A stretch of DNA of 64,000 bases, taken from an uncultured Oscillospiraceae bacterium. GTDB taxonomy: Bacteria; Bacillota; Clostridia; Oscillospirales; Oscillospiraceae. Position numbers and translations under genes: made by a program. Positions 31,656 through 40,981 of the stretch are shown piece by piece. The stretch is from positions 1 to 64,000 of the forward strand of contig CANPWZ010000006.1 in the NCBI GenBank assembly GCA_947585425.1, in the 5' to 3' direction. The notes beneath the pieces were generated by a model, which saw only the letters and a list, made by a program, of their open reading frames with translations, was not told the origin of the DNA and did no database searches. The first letter of the stretch is position 1. Every line of letters starts with the position of its first letter.

Positions 31656-31732
31656 GCTCCTCCCCCCTTCCTGTCCTGAGGGCATTATACACCGCCGCCC
31701 CCGGTTTGTCAAACGTTTGTTCGATAATATTA

Positions 31733-31760
31733 TAAAAAGAGAGAGCCCCCAAGGGCCCTC
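31733..31760 (-). terminator. Terminator of the nrdG-dut transcript
   Basis: GAGGGCCC and GGGCTCTC pair (one mismatch) on the minus strand, followed by TCTTTTTATAAT. It lies between the dut stop and the dinB start. Confidence 0.7.
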
Positions 31761-31766
31761 CCGATG

Positions 31767-32213
31767 TCATTTCGCCCCGGTGGAGCCGAACCCGCCGGCC
31801 CCCCGGCCGGTGTCGTCCAGGTCCTCCGCCTCGGCAAACTCCGCGGTGAGGTAGGGCGCGATGACCAGCTGGGCGATGCGGTCCCCGCACTCCACCACCC
31901 GCATCTCGCCGCTGTGGTTGTGGAGGGACACCATCAGCTCCCCCCGGTAGTCCGCGTCGATGACCCCCACCTTGTTGGCCGGGGCCAGGCCCTGCTTGGT
32001 CGCCAGGCCCGAGCGGGCGTACACCAGCCCCACATACCCCTTGGGGATGGCCATGGCAAGGCCGGTATGGATGAGGACGGTCTCTCCCGGACGGACGGCC
32101 ACGGGCTCGTCGATGAGGGCGTAGAGGTCGGCGCCGGCGGCGTCGGCGGAGCCGTAGGCGGGCAGCTTGGCCCTGGGGTCCAGCTTTTTCACGGGCAAGG
32201 GCGCGGTGAGCAT
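31767..32213 (-). CDS. dut: dUTP diphosphatase
   Basis: 148 residues, the usual size of a trimeric dUTPase. All five motifs are visible: DAAGADLYA, ARSGLATKQGL, NKVGVIDADYRGEL, GDRIAQLVI and the glycine-rich C-terminal RGAGGFGSTG. It converts dUTP to dUMP and pyrophosphate, keeping uracil out of DNA and feeding thymidylate synthesis. It starts 13 bases after the nrdG stop and is likely co-transcribed with it, coupling two steps of deoxynucleotide supply. Confidence 0.95.
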   Translation of the reverse strand: MLTAPLPVKKLDPRAKLPAYGSADAAGADLYALIDEPVAVRPGETVLIHTGLAMAIPKGYVGLVYARSGLATKQGLAPANKVGVIDADYRGELMVSLHNHSGEMRVVECGDRIAQLVIAPYLTAEFAEAEDLDDTGRGAGGFGSTGAK

Positions 32214-32226
32214 CGTGCGTTCCTCC

Positions 32227-32787
32227 TTATCTGTCTCTGTCGGCGGTGATGGGCTGGACGGTCATCTCCCCGTCCCACAGGACGATGGAGCCGGATCGCA
32301 GCGACTTCTTCACATCGATGATGCGCTGGTTGGCGCTGCCCCGGAAGCGCAGATGCAGGTCCTTCTGGTCCTCGATGAAGGGCCCGTCCACCAGGATGTC
32401 GATGCAGAGGAGCAGCTTGTCGGTGACCTCGCACCGGGCGCGGCTGGGCATGAGCAACTCCTTGTCCAGCAGATAGCCGGAGTAGCACCAGATGGTCTTG
32501 TCGGGATACAATTCCTTCACCCGCCGGACCAGGGGGAGCAGGGCCCGCTGGTTGTCCGGCTCGAAGGGCTCGCCCCCCAGCAGGGACAGCCCCTTGATGT
32601 GGGCCGGGGCCAGGGCCGCCACGATCTTGTCCTCGTCCGCCTTGGTAAAGGGCCTGCCGTAGGAAAAGTCCCACGCCTCCTCGTTGAAGCAGCCGGGGCA
32701 GTGATGGGTGCAGCCGGACACGAACAGGGACACCCGCACGCCGGGGCCGTTGGCCACGTCCACCCATTTGATGTCAGCGTAATTCAT
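32227..32787 (-). CDS. nrdG: Anaerobic ribonucleotide reductase activating protein
   Basis: 186 residues. The radical-SAM motif reads CTHHCPGCFN, the CxxxCxxC cluster ligands in the NrdG form, followed by GGEPFEP for SAM binding. It generates the glycyl radical in NrdD using SAM and a [4Fe-4S] cluster, which is oxygen sensitive and marks anaerobic life. It lies downstream of nrdD with a terminator between them, so its level may be lower than that of NrdD. Confidence 0.95.
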   Translation of the reverse strand: MNYADIKWVDVANGPGVRVSLFVSGCTHHCPGCFNEEAWDFSYGRPFTKADEDKIVAALAPAHIKGLSLLGGEPFEPDNQRALLPLVRRVKELYPDKTIWCYSGYLLDKELLMPSRARCEVTDKLLLCIDILVDGPFIEDQKDLHLRFRGSANQRIIDVKKSLRSGSIVLWDGEMTVQPITADRDR

Positions 32788-32805
32788 AGATTCCTCTCCG
32801 TATCG

Positions 32806-32842
32806 GAAAAGGGGCGGCCCAGGGGCCGCCCCTTTTTAGTTT
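32806..32842. terminator. Internal terminator between nrdD and nrdG
   Basis: AAAGGGGCGGCCC and GGGCCGCCCCTTT pair almost without a loop. T-rich stretches lie on both sides, so it could act in both directions and attenuate transcription from nrdD into nrdG. Confidence 0.7.
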
Positions 32843-32862
32843 GGTTTTTTTGCGGCGGGGCC

Positions 32863-34989
32863 TTACAGGTGGAGCACCCGGGATTTGATCTCCTTGGTCT
32901 TGCCCACGTTCCAGAAGTTCTCGCCCAGATAGCCGCAGGTGCGCCGCACCACGTTCATCTTGGCGTGATCCTTATTGCCGCAGCAGGGGCACTCCCACTC
33001 GCCGTCGTCGTTGATCTGGATCTCCCCGTCGTACCCGCACACCTGGCAGTAGTCGCTCTTGGTGTTGAACTCGGCGTACTGGATGTTGTCGTAGATGAAC
33101 CGCACCACGTCCTTCAGAGCCTCCAGGTTGTGGCGCATATTGGGGATCTCCACGTAGCTGATGGCGCCGCCGGGGGACAGGCGCTGGAACTCGCTCTCGA
33201 TCTGGAACTTGGAGAAGGCGTCGATCTTCTCCCGCACGTCCACGTGGTAGGAGTTGGTGTAGTAGCCCTTGTCGGTGATGTCCTTGATGGTGCCGAAGCG
33301 CTCCTTGTCGATGCGGGCGAACCGATAGCACAGGGACTCGGCGGGGGTGCCGTACAGGGAGAAGCCGATGCCGGTCTGGTCCCGCCACTTGTAGCAGGTG
33401 TCCCGCAGATAGGTCATCAGCCTCAGGGCGAAGTCCTTGCCCTCGGGCTCGGTCTGGGAGCAGCCCTTCACCAGCTTGGTGACCTCGTAGATGCCGATGT
33501 AGCCCAGGGAGATGGTGGAGTAGTTATCCAGCAGATACTTGTCGATGGGCTCCCCCTTCTTCAGCCGGGCGATGGCGCCGTACTGCCAGTGGATGGGGGA
33601 CACGTCGGACCGAACGCCCATCAGGGCGTTGTGCCGGCACATGAGGGCCTCGTAGCACAGTTCCAGCCGCTCGTCCAGCAGCTTCCAGAACTTGTCCTCG
33701 TCCTGGCCGGAGAGGATGCCGATCTGGGGCAGGTTGATGGACACCACGCCCTGGTTGAACCGGCCCTCATACTTGTACGCGCCGGTCTCGGGGTCGATCC
33801 AGTCGGTGAGGAAGGAGCGACAGCCCATGGGGGAGTACACGTTGCCGTTGTGGGTCTCCCGCATGATCTTGGCGGAGATGTAGTCGGGGTACATCCGCTT
33901 GGCGGAGCACTTCACCGCCAGCTCGGTCAGGTAGTCGTACTCGCCGCCGGACAGGTTGTTACACTCGTCCAGCACATATACCAGCTTGGGGAAGGCGGGG
34001 GTGATGTACACGCCGGCCTCGTTCTTGATGCCCTCCAGCCGCTGCTCCAGGACCTCCTGGATGATGGCGGCGTTCTCCCTGATGTAGGGGTCGCCCTCCC
34101 GCAGGCACAGGAACAGGGTGACGAAGGGGGACTGGCCGTTGGTGGTCATCAGGGTGTTGATCTGGTACTGGATGGTCTGCACGCCGGACTTGAGCTCGTC
34201 CTTGGTGCGGGCCTCGGCGATCTTCACCGCCGTCTCCTCGTCCAGCTCGGGGGCGGCCTCCCGGGTCTTGCGGAGGTACTTCTCGTAGGTCAGGCGGAGG
34301 TACTTGCCCAGATGGCTCATCTCCACCGACTGGCCGCCGTACTGGTTGGAGGCCACGCAGGCGATGATCTGGGTGACGATGGTGCAGGCCACCTGGAAGC
34401 TCTTGGGGGACTCGATGAGCTTGCCGTTGATCATGGTGCCGTTGTCCAGCATGTCGCCGATGTTCACCAGGCAGCAGTTGAAGATGGGCTGGACGAAATA
34501 GTCGGCGTCGTGGAAGTGGAGGACGCCCTCGTCGTGGGCCTTGGAAATCTTCTCGGGCAGCAGGATGCGGCGGGTCAGGTCGCGGCTCACCTCGCCGGCG
34601 ATGTAGTCCCGCTGGGTGGAGGCGATGGCGGTGTTCTTGTTGGAGTTCTCCTCCGCCAGGTCCTTGTTCTGGTTGCGCAGCAGGGAGAGGATGGACTCAT
34701 CCGTGGTGTTGGCCTTGCGGACCAGGGCCCGGGTGTAGCGGTAGATGATATAAGCCTTGGCCAACTCGTACTTGCCGGCGGCCATCAGCTTGGTCTCCAC
34801 CATGTCCTGGATGTCCTCCACCAGCAGACGGGGCTTGTGGCTGGCGGCCACCGCGTCGGCGATGACGTCCACCGAGGCGTCGTCCAGGCGGAACTGCTCC
34901 TCCACGGCGGCGTTGGCCTTCTGGATGGCGTTGACGATCTTGCTGCGGTCAAAATCCACGACCGAGTTGTCTCTCTTGATGACCTTCAT
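32863..34989 (-). CDS. nrdD: Anaerobic ribonucleoside-triphosphate reductase
   Basis: 708 residues from the ATG at 34989, after a GAGGGAG RBS; the tracked extension is not supported. The N-terminal ATP-cone (KVIKRDNSVVDFDRSKI) is an allosteric activity site. The barrel domain follows, then the C-terminal zinc site (CQVCG...CPCC) and the glycyl radical loop RTCGYLGE. It reduces all four NTPs to dNTPs without oxygen, with NrdG as activator. Its upstream region carries a good promoter overlapped by NrdR-like boxes. Confidence 0.97.
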   Translation of the reverse strand: MKVIKRDNSVVDFDRSKIVNAIQKANAAVEEQFRLDDASVDVIADAVAASHKPRLLVEDIQDMVETKLMAAGKYELAKAYIIYRYTRALVRKANTTDESILSLLRNQNKDLAEENSNKNTAIASTQRDYIAGEVSRDLTRRILLPEKISKAHDEGVLHFHDADYFVQPIFNCCLVNIGDMLDNGTMINGKLIESPKSFQVACTIVTQIIACVASNQYGGQSVEMSHLGKYLRLTYEKYLRKTREAAPELDEETAVKIAEARTKDELKSGVQTIQYQINTLMTTNGQSPFVTLFLCLREGDPYIRENAAIIQEVLEQRLEGIKNEAGVYITPAFPKLVYVLDECNNLSGGEYDYLTELAVKCSAKRMYPDYISAKIMRETHNGNVYSPMGCRSFLTDWIDPETGAYKYEGRFNQGVVSINLPQIGILSGQDEDKFWKLLDERLELCYEALMCRHNALMGVRSDVSPIHWQYGAIARLKKGEPIDKYLLDNYSTISLGYIGIYEVTKLVKGCSQTEPEGKDFALRLMTYLRDTCYKWRDQTGIGFSLYGTPAESLCYRFARIDKERFGTIKDITDKGYYTNSYHVDVREKIDAFSKFQIESEFQRLSPGGAISYVEIPNMRHNLEALKDVVRFIYDNIQYAEFNTKSDYCQVCGYDGEIQINDDGEWECPCCGNKDHAKMNVVRRTCGYLGENFWNVGKTKEIKSRVLHL

Positions 34990-35094
34990 TGGTAAAGCTC
35001 CCTCTCTATATCTCATATTCTGCGCGAATATCACAGTCCAAAAGGCCGGGGCCCCCGCGCTTTGGAAAAAGCCGGGAATGACCCGTGCTCAATT

Positions 35095-35156
35095 ATCGTA
35101 CTACATCTTGTGGTGTCTGTCAAGGGGTTTACGTAAAAAATATCAAAATATTGTGT
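35095..35156 (-). promoter_or_regulatory. nrdD promoter with two NrdR-box-like sites
   Basis: Minus-strand TTGACA (35118-35123) and TACGAT (35095-35100) are 17 bases apart. A site reading ACACAATATTTTGATA on the minus strand (35141-35156) is close to the NrdR box. A weaker one (35098-35113) covers the spacer and -10. Centres are about four helical turns apart, as expected for tetrameric NrdR binding. Confidence 0.6.
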
Positions 35157-35288
35157 GCGGGCCCTTTTTATGGGACCGGCCCGCCGTGGCGTCCCGATTA
35201 GGCGGGGCATAGACTGGGATGCACCTGTCCGGCCCTCCCGCCGGGGGCGGGGGATCGTGCCTGACAGGGAGTGAAAGGAGCGTGCTTC

Positions 35289-36221
35289 ATGAACCAGACC
35301 TATTTGAACTGTCCCTCCGTGGGCAACGCCATGTCCCCGGAGGAGTTCGCCGCCCAGAACGGCGACCCCGGCTTCGGCCCCGCGCTGGGCGGCCTCCAGG
35401 GCCAGAATGGGTGCGGCTGCCAAAGCGGCGGCCAGATGCCCCCCTATCCCTGCGGCCAGATGGCCGGGAACTGCTGCCAGCCCATGGTGTGCTGCTGCCA
35501 GCCGGTCCAGCCCCCCTGTAAGCCGGTAGAGGTGGACGAGGACGCCTGCTGCTGCAAGCAGTCCTTCCAGGCGGCGCTGGGGCTGCTGTGCAACCCCGTC
35601 CTGGCCAGCCTGCTGGACTTCAACGCCGTGGCCTTTATCACCGGCGACTATCTGGCCGGCTCCGTGCCCGAGACCCCGGCCACCCCCACCGCCGGCACCC
35701 CGTCCGACAACCTGGCGGACGACCTGACCGGCACCTTCCGGCGCTTCTCCCCCTGCAACGCCGACCTGCTGGACATCAACGCCCCGGTGTACGCCGCCAG
35801 CGCCACCGCCGACACCGCGGTGCTCACCGCCACCCAGATGTCCCTCTGCGCCCTGGACGCCCTTGCCATCCAGGCCGTGGAGGCCGAGGCCGAGGGCGAC
35901 CTGACCGCCGACGAGGTGGCCGCCCGGAACTTCCGAACCATCCAGTCCGTCCTGACCCAGAGCTCCACCCAGGGGGCCTGCGCCATGACCCCCGGCTGCC
36001 ACTGCTGCGACGGCAGCGGCGAGGGCTGCTGCTGCTCCGCGGGCGTGCTCACCGCCCTGTCCCAGGGCAATCTGAGCCGCCAGGTGTCCCTGGTGGCCGG
36101 GCCGTTGGTGCTGAACGAGGCCACCCTGCTGGGTCGGGTGGGCAACGTGCTCATCCTGGCCAACCCCGAGGACGAGCGGATCTATTTCGTCTGCGCCAAC
36201 AGCGTGCAGTTCATCGCCTGA
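35289..36221 (+). CDS. Cysteine-rich conserved hypothetical protein
   Basis: 310 residues from the ATG at 35289, with AAGGAG well placed. The N-terminal 90 residues are rich in Cys, Gln and Pro (NGCGCQSGG, NCCQPMVCCCQP, CCCKQS). An Ala-rich helical middle follows, then a second Cys cluster (CHCCDGSGEGCCCS) and a folded-looking end with LVAGPLVLNEATLLGRVGNVL. No signal peptide or membrane helix. I do not recognise a family with certainty. The composition resembles spore-coat or exosporium proteins, and a CATAGACT sequence ~80 bases upstream resembles a late-sporulation -10 box. That role is a guess. Confidence 0.75.
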   Translation: MNQTYLNCPSVGNAMSPEEFAAQNGDPGFGPALGGLQGQNGCGCQSGGQMPPYPCGQMAGNCCQPMVCCCQPVQPPCKPVEVDEDACCCKQSFQAALGLLCNPVLASLLDFNAVAFITGDYLAGSVPETPATPTAGTPSDNLADDLTGTFRRFSPCNADLLDINAPVYAASATADTAVLTATQMSLCALDALAIQAVEAEAEGDLTADEVAARNFRTIQSVLTQSSTQGACAMTPGCHCCDGSGEGCCCSAGVLTALSQGNLSRQVSLVAGPLVLNEATLLGRVGNVLILANPEDERIYFVCANSVQFIA

Positions 36222-36229
36222 GACGCGCA

Positions 36230-36261
36230 AAAACCCCGCGGGATCGCTCCCGCGGGGTTTT
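36230..36261. terminator. Bidirectional terminator between the Cys-rich gene and ychF
   Basis: AAAACCCCGCGGGA and TCCCGCGGGGTTTT form a perfect 14-bp stem with a TCGC loop. It lies eight bases from each flanking stop codon and carries T-runs on both strands. Confidence 0.9.
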
Positions 36262-36269
36262 CTCTCGGA

Positions 36270-37367
36270 TCACACATTAAATCTGAAGAGGATGATGTCC
36301 CCGTCCTGGACCACGTAGTCCTTGCCCTCGGAGCGGATGAGGCCCTTCTCCCGGGCCGCCGCCATGGATCCGCACTCTTTCAGCGCGTTGAAGGCGATGG
36401 CCTCCGCCCGGATGAACCCCCGCTCGAAGTCGGAGTGGATCTTGCCGGCGGCCTGGGGGGCCTTGGTGCCCCTGGTGATGGTCCAGGCACGGCACTCGTC
36501 CTCGCCGCTGGTGAGGAAGGAGATGAGCCCCAGCAGGGTGTAGCTGGCCCTGATGAGCCGGTCCAGGCCGGACTCCTGGATGCCCAGGTCCTCCAGGAAC
36601 AGGGCCTTCTCGTCGGCGGGCAGCTCGGCGATCTCCGCCTCCAGCTTGGCGCACACGGGGATGACCTGGGCCCCCTCTGCCTTCGCCCGCTCCGCCACCT
36701 GGTTATAGTACTCCACCGCCGTGGGGTCGGCGAAGCCGTCCTCGTCCAGGTTGGCGGCGTAAATGACGGGCTTGAGGGACAGCAGCTCGGAGGTCTTGAT
36801 GAGCTCCCCGTCCTCCTCGTCCACCTCGCTGAGATAAGACCGGGCGGACTTGCCGTCGTTCATCCACGCCCGCAGGCCCTCGAACACCTCGGCCTCGTGG
36901 TTATACTTCTTGTCCGCCTTGGCGGCCTTCCTGGCCTTGTCGATGCGCCGGTCGGCCATCTCTACGTCGGCCATGATGAGCTCCAGGTCGATGATGTCCA
37001 TGTCCCGGACGGGATCGGTGGAGCCCTCCACGTGGATGACGTTCTCATCGTCGAAGCAGCGCACCACGTGGACGATGGCGGCGCACTCCCGGATGTTGGC
37101 CAAAAACTTGTTGCCCAGGCCCTCCCCCTTGGAGGCCCCCTTCACCAGCCCGGCGATGTCCACGAACTCCACCACGGCGGGAGTGGTCTTTTTGGGCTTG
37201 TAGAAGTCGGAGAGCCAGTCCAGCCTCGCGTCTGGCACCGCCACCGTGCCCACGTTGGGGTCGATGGTGCAGAAGGGGTAGTTGGCGCTCTCGGCGCCGG
37301 CGTTGGTGATGGCGTTGAACAGGGTGGACTTGCCCACGTTGGGCAGCCCCACGATGCCTAATTTCAT
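36270..37367 (-). CDS. ychF: Ribosome-binding GTPase/ATPase YchF (OLA1 family)
   Basis: 365 residues, full family length. The P-loop is GLPNVGKST and the G3 motif DIAGLV. An NxxE-type base-recognition motif in place of NKxD explains the ATP preference in this family. The C-terminal TGS domain ends VQDGDIILFRFNV. It binds the 50S subunit and affects stress and translation. Its RBS (GAGGAATT region) lies in the last codons of the island integrase, and the first codons appear to have been supplied by the island. The apparent original start and promoter sit at 54232-54365. Confidence 0.95.
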   Translation of the reverse strand: MKLGIVGLPNVGKSTLFNAITNAGAESANYPFCTIDPNVGTVAVPDARLDWLSDFYKPKKTTPAVVEFVDIAGLVKGASKGEGLGNKFLANIRECAAIVHVVRCFDDENVIHVEGSTDPVRDMDIIDLELIMADVEMADRRIDKARKAAKADKKYNHEAEVFEGLRAWMNDGKSARSYLSEVDEEDGELIKTSELLSLKPVIYAANLDEDGFADPTAVEYYNQVAERAKAEGAQVIPVCAKLEAEIAELPADEKALFLEDLGIQESGLDRLIRASYTLLGLISFLTSGEDECRAWTITRGTKAPQAAGKIHSDFERGFIRAEAIAFNALKECGSMAAAREKGLIRSEGKDYVVQDGDIILFRFNV

Positions 37368-37380
37368 AATTCCTCATACT
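37350..37380 (-). other. Left junction of the fructan island in ychF
   Basis: Minus-strand ATGAAATTAGGCATCG here and ATGAAACTCGGAATCG at 54264-54279 agree at 13 of 16 bases, all differences being third codon positions. The intact ychF body continues only from this copy. Confidence 0.6.
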
Positions 37381-38624
37381 CCTTGATTTTCAACGGGTTT
37401 GGCGGCCCGTAACGGTCTCTGCTGTACCATTACTGTACCATTTTGCGTTTGCTGACTGCGTTCAAACTGTTGGACGGCTTTCGTCATCGAGTCATCGGTC
37501 ACATGGACATAACGATCCATCGTGGTCTGGATGCTGGCGTGGCCCAGCAGTTTTTGCAGCACTTTGGGCGGCATCCCGCTCTCGATGGCGCGGGTGGCAT
37601 AAGTGTGGCGCAGCGCGTGCATACAAAAATGCTTGATCCCCGCCTCATCGCACAGCTTGTACAAGTGGGTGTCATAAGAACTGTTCTTTGCAGGCTCACC
37701 AGTCCTCCAGTTGATAAAGACCAGGTCCCGCATCACAAGGGTCGCTTTCGCGCCGGTACGCCGGTCAATGTACTCCAAGGTCTTGGAGAGGACCGCCCCC
37801 TCCCTTCTCCCGTCAGCCCTTGCCTGTACGTCCCGGAGTATCTCGTAGGCACGATTTGTCAGAGGGATCGTTCGGTAACTCTGCTGCGTTTTGGGGGGAC
37901 CGGCACGCCAGTACTTCTGGCTGTGCCGGTATTCCAGCGTTTTATTGACCGTCAGCGTCCGTCTTTCCCAGTTGATCGCATCCCAGGTCAAGCCGATCAA
38001 TTCGCCGGTACGCAGTCCCGTCTCCAGGATCAGCGCGTATTGCGCGTAATTGTGAGACCGCTTGGCCGTCTCCAGGAATTTTTGCTGTTCTTCCACCGTA
38101 AGGAACTTGATGTCATCCACGGCACGGATGGGTTTCGTGTATCTTACCCCATCCATAGGGTGTTTGGCAATCAGGTCATTCATGACCGCTGACCGGAGCA
38201 TAGTGCCCATAGCGATATACGCCTGCCGGATCGTAGAGCCCGCATAGTCGTCTTCCATACGGTTCAGAACCATCTTGCAGTGCATCGGTTTGACCTCCGC
38301 CAAAGGCATACTGCCGATCACAGGCTGAATATTGTGTTCATATCTCTCCCGGTAATTCCTCCGGGTGTTGGGTGCCAGATCGCCTACGATATTTTTGATC
38401 CAATACTCAAACCAAGCGTCCACGGTCACATCTGGAGGGACGACTGCGTTATTGTGCTTGTCCGCGTATCTCGCGTCTTCCAGCCAATTTCGGGCCTCCG
38501 GGAGTGTAGAAAAACATCTGACGGAACGCTTCCCTTGCTTATTTACAAATCTTGCGCTGTAAAGACCGTCCTTTCTTTGGCAGATACCCTTGCCGCATTC
38601 TCTGCCTTTTAAGTTTTTACCCAT
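37374..38624 (-). CDS. Tyrosine recombinase, integrase of the fructan island
   Basis: 416 residues. The N-terminal region ([30 protein letters not shown]) is the AP2-like arm-binding domain seen in Tn916-type integrases, followed by the core-binding and catalytic domains. Catalytic motifs are [21 protein letters not shown] and [19 protein letters not shown] follows AAAGGAG. The gene ends six bases before the ychF start, and its last codons contain a tandem GGTACAG motif that recurs at the other end of the island. With the Xis-like gene upstream it forms an Int/Xis pair. Confidence 0.93.
   Translation of the reverse strand: MGKNLKGRECGKGICQRKDGLYSARFVNKQGKRSVRCFSTLPEARNWLEDARYADKHNNAVVPPDVTVDAWFEYWIKNIVGDLAPNTRRNYRERYEHNIQPVIGSMPLAEVKPMHCKMVLNRMEDDYAGSTIRQAYIAMGTMLRSAVMNDLIAKHPMDGVRYTKPIRAVDDIKFLTVEEQQKFLETAKRSHNYAQYALILETGLRTGELIGLTWDAINWERRTLTVNKTLEYRHSQKYWRAGPPKTQQSYRTIPLTNRAYEILRDVQARADGRREGAVLSKTLEYIDRRTGAKATLVMRDLVFINWRTGEPAKNSSYDTHLYKLCDEAGIKHFCMHALRHTYATRAIESGMPPKVLQKLLGHASIQTTMDRYVHVTDDSMTKAVQQFERSQQTQNGTVMVQQRPLRAAKPVENQGV
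37422..37445. repeat. 24-bp direct repeat, left copy (candidate Int arm site)
   Basis: Contains two CTGTACCATT units in tandem. Matches 54116-54139 at 23 of 24 bases. Lies ~55 bp inside the left island end, within the integrase coding sequence. Confidence 0.6.
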
Positions 38625-38640
38625 AATAGGACTCCTTTCC

Positions 38641-38708
38641 CGCTATGAGAAAAAAGCCCCATGCAACAACAATCATTGTAGCATAGGGCTTTCTTTTTCT
38701 CAATAGCG
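38641..38708. terminator. Long inverted repeat between xis-like and integrase genes
   Basis: CGCTAT, GAGAAAAA and AGCCC pair with their complements around an ATGC/GCAT inner stem, with small mismatches. With A/T-rich flanks it should act as a terminator or attenuator in both directions. Confidence 0.6.
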
Positions 38709-38716
38709 AAATGCGT

Positions 38717-38968
38717 TCAAATGATCAATTTATTACTGATGAACTCCTCGAACTCTTTGCGCTTCACCAGCTTTTTTGTGCCTACATAGAGGACAAAGGG
38801 GCAGTTGGGCGTCCGCAACAGGCTGTCGATTTTGTTAATCCCGATGTTGCTATACTCAGCCGCCTCCCGGATGGTCAGCGTCATTTTCAGGTGGATTGGG
38901 ACATGATCCCCTTCGCCGTGAGACTGTGATCTATCTGAGGAGCGATACTTAGTCTCCAAGGCGACCAC
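38717..38968 (-). CDS. Excisionase (Tn916 Xis-like)
   Basis: Up to 83 residues. The stretch VPIHLKMTLTIREAAEYSNIGINKI followed by LVKRKEFEEFI matches the layout of the Tn916 excisionase winged helix. The start is uncertain: the tracked GTG overlaps the recombinase gene by 20 bases, and an internal ATG at 38884 would give a shorter protein lacking the usual VPIW-like N-terminus. It should bias the neighbouring integrase toward excision. Confidence 0.8.
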   Translation of the reverse strand: MVALETKYRSSDRSQSHGEGDHVPIHLKMTLTIREAAEYSNIGINKIDSLLRTPNCPFVLYVGTKKLVKRKEFEEFISNKLII

Positions 38969-39866
38969 CCTTCCTCACCGACGCCAGGTAGATGTCCGTG
39001 ACGTCAGGCCGCTCATGGCCCAGGAGCTTGGACACGGCGAGATGGGCGTCCAGCTCATTTTTACCGGCCGCAATCAACGCCTGATACTTTTCAGCAGCAT
39101 AGGTGTGGCGAAGTCCGTGGAAGGTCAGGGGGCGCTCGTCGCCCTCGTCACATAACTCCTTGCGATGATCCAGCAGAAACTTCTGGATGCCGTAAATGGC
39201 GTCGTCGGTGGGCATATCGTCCGGCACCAGCAGCTTGTGGCCCCGTTTGGTGCGGCGAAGCGTCTCCCGCAGCGCAATGGAGATCTGCTTATTGATGGGC
39301 ACGGTGCGAACCTTGCCGCCCTTGCCCTTGATGGTGATGGCCCCTTCCCGCAGCGCATCCTCCGCGATGGCCGTGTCGATGCGGAAGCACTCGTGGACCC
39401 GCAGTCCGCCATAGCGGGCCAGATAAAAGGCCAGAATGTAGTCGTCGCGGCCCTCAAACAGAGCGATCATCAAAAGGCGATTGAACTCAGGCGGCGTCCA
39501 GGTGCGGTCTACCCCGCCGAAGCGGCGGCGCTCCAGTTCGATGCCCAACTGACTATTGGAGGGCAAGCGATACTTGGCGTCCATCTTGTCGTGCCAGAAC
39601 CGGATGCCAGCCAGTTCCGTCTTGATCGTGCTGGCGGACTTGCCGGCCATCTGCATATGCTCCACGTAGCTGACCAGATGCTTGCCGCTGATATTGGCCA
39701 GCTTTTGCAGACAGTAGTGATCCGCGAGGAATTTGCAGAACCGCTTCATGGCCTCGTAATACCGATCCTTGGTCCGGAAGCTCCCCTGCCGATTGTGCCT
39801 TGCCAGCTTGTCCAGCTGGTCCACGAGGGCCCTGTAAATGCCCTCATTTTTGATGTTAGATTTCAT
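38949..39866 (-). CDS. Second tyrosine recombinase of the fructan island
   Basis: 305 residues. An N-terminal SAM-like domain (FRTKDRYYEAMKRFCKFLADHY) and a catalytic domain with YGGLRVHEC, HGLRHTYAAEK and LLGHERPDVTDIYL, so the active site looks complete. It belongs to the short phage-integrase group with a long loop before the second His and differs from the 416-aa integrase. It overlaps the xis-like gene and is co-transcribed with it. It may be a resolvase or a remnant of another element nested here. Confidence 0.88.
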   Translation of the reverse strand: MKSNIKNEGIYRALVDQLDKLARHNRQGSFRTKDRYYEAMKRFCKFLADHYCLQKLANISGKHLVSYVEHMQMAGKSASTIKTELAGIRFWHDKMDAKYRLPSNSQLGIELERRRFGGVDRTWTPPEFNRLLMIALFEGRDDYILAFYLARYGGLRVHECFRIDTAIAEDALREGAITIKGKGGKVRTVPINKQISIALRETLRRTKRGHKLLVPDDMPTDDAIYGIQKFLLDHRKELCDEGDERPLTFHGLRHTYAAEKYQALIAAGKNELDAHLAVSKLLGHERPDVTDIYLASVRKGGRLGD

Positions 39867-40914
39867 ATGAAAAACTCCCTAATCTTCAAAATATAAGTTC
39901 AGATGGGCGCAGTCCACCCCTTGGCAACTCTGTCCGTTTCCGGCTCGTTTCCACTGAAACAGACATCTCCGACAGGGCCCAAACCCTTGAAACAAGCGGC
40001 CTGAGGAACTCTGTTCCGATACCTGTCTCTCTTTCAGTTGTGCCTCGGTCAGTACGAACACAGCATGGGGAGATGAGCTCCCTGTCGCCTTGGGGTCCCG
40101 CTCGCGGCCCATCGAAGCGGACGCGAGTGGGAGAGGAGGAGCGGCGCAATGAATGAGCTTTCGCGCTTGCGCGGAAGCGAAGGATATGGAGCGCGCTCCG
40201 ACGACGCTGCGGACACGGCCGCTGAACTCGGCTGCGGCGCAATGCCGCGGGTGTCCTTCGATCCCTCCGGCTGGGATCGGGGTGCGCGAACTCTCACGCT
40301 GCCGGACCGGCGCAGCGCCGGAGCGGTGAGAGGTGAGACCGTTGCCAATGGCCTCCGAGGTTATCATCCCTGGGTCCCCGCAAACCTCAAAGCGGGGAGG
40401 GTTCTGGCAGTTCGTCCTATTCTACGGTGCGTGTTTCCCTGGCCGGCGGCTGGCAGGACCGCTGGCTGCTCCCGATGAGCGGAAACCTTTCATAAACGCA
40501 AAAAGGGAGCGCGAAAAGTCGTCAAAGCATCAACAAACTTCTCGCGCTCCCTGAGAGCGCCTGGCTTTTCAATTATTCGCCCCGTGGGGCCGTTACGGAG
40601 ATATTGCGGCTGCCCACATGGCGGCAAAGTTCACCGTCTGGCAGGTCAGTCATCTAATTGGCTTCTTCCAGTCTATGCGGACGGCGAAAGGGCGCACTTT
40701 GCCCCTCCCTAACGCCGTTCCTCCCTACCTTACTCCGCCCTATCTTACTCCGCCCTGATTACAGGGCAAGTATAGCACAGTGCAAGGCCGCTGTATAGGT
40801 GGAAATGTTCCACCTATAATTCATCAATTTTTGCGAACGCGCTTTTTCACAGTGAACTAATCTTTTCCGCCAGTCTAATATATCTAAATACGATATAAGA
40901 GCCCAAAGAACAAC
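39867..40914. other. 1-kb region without recognisable genes, several structured repeats
   Basis: ORFs here are short, overlapping and lack RBSs. Visible structures: a 15-bp stem with one mismatch (GGGAGCGCGAAAAGT, 40505-40551), a 15-bp tandem repeat (TACCTTACTCCGCCC / TATCTTACTCCGCCC, 40726-40755) and a perfect 11-bp hairpin TATAGGTGGAA (40795-40819). It may be debris from earlier insertions or hold structured RNAs. Confidence 0.4.
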
Positions 40915-40959
40915 CATTTTTAAAAAGTGGTAATGGCCCGGGCAACAGCCCAGGCCATT
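40915..40959 (-). terminator. Terminator of the fructan operon
   Basis: AATGGCCTGGGC and GCCCGGGCCATT pair around a four-base loop on the minus strand, followed by ACCACTTTTTAAAAA. It lies ~20 bases beyond the fructokinase stop. Confidence 0.85.
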
Positions 40960-40981
40960 TCATTTCATTGAAGCGCTATAT

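Noticed and set aside
32167-34995. 942-codon ORF antisense to nrdG and nrdD
   Set aside because: Shadow of nrdD, with repetitive Gly/Leu/His/Val composition and no start signal.
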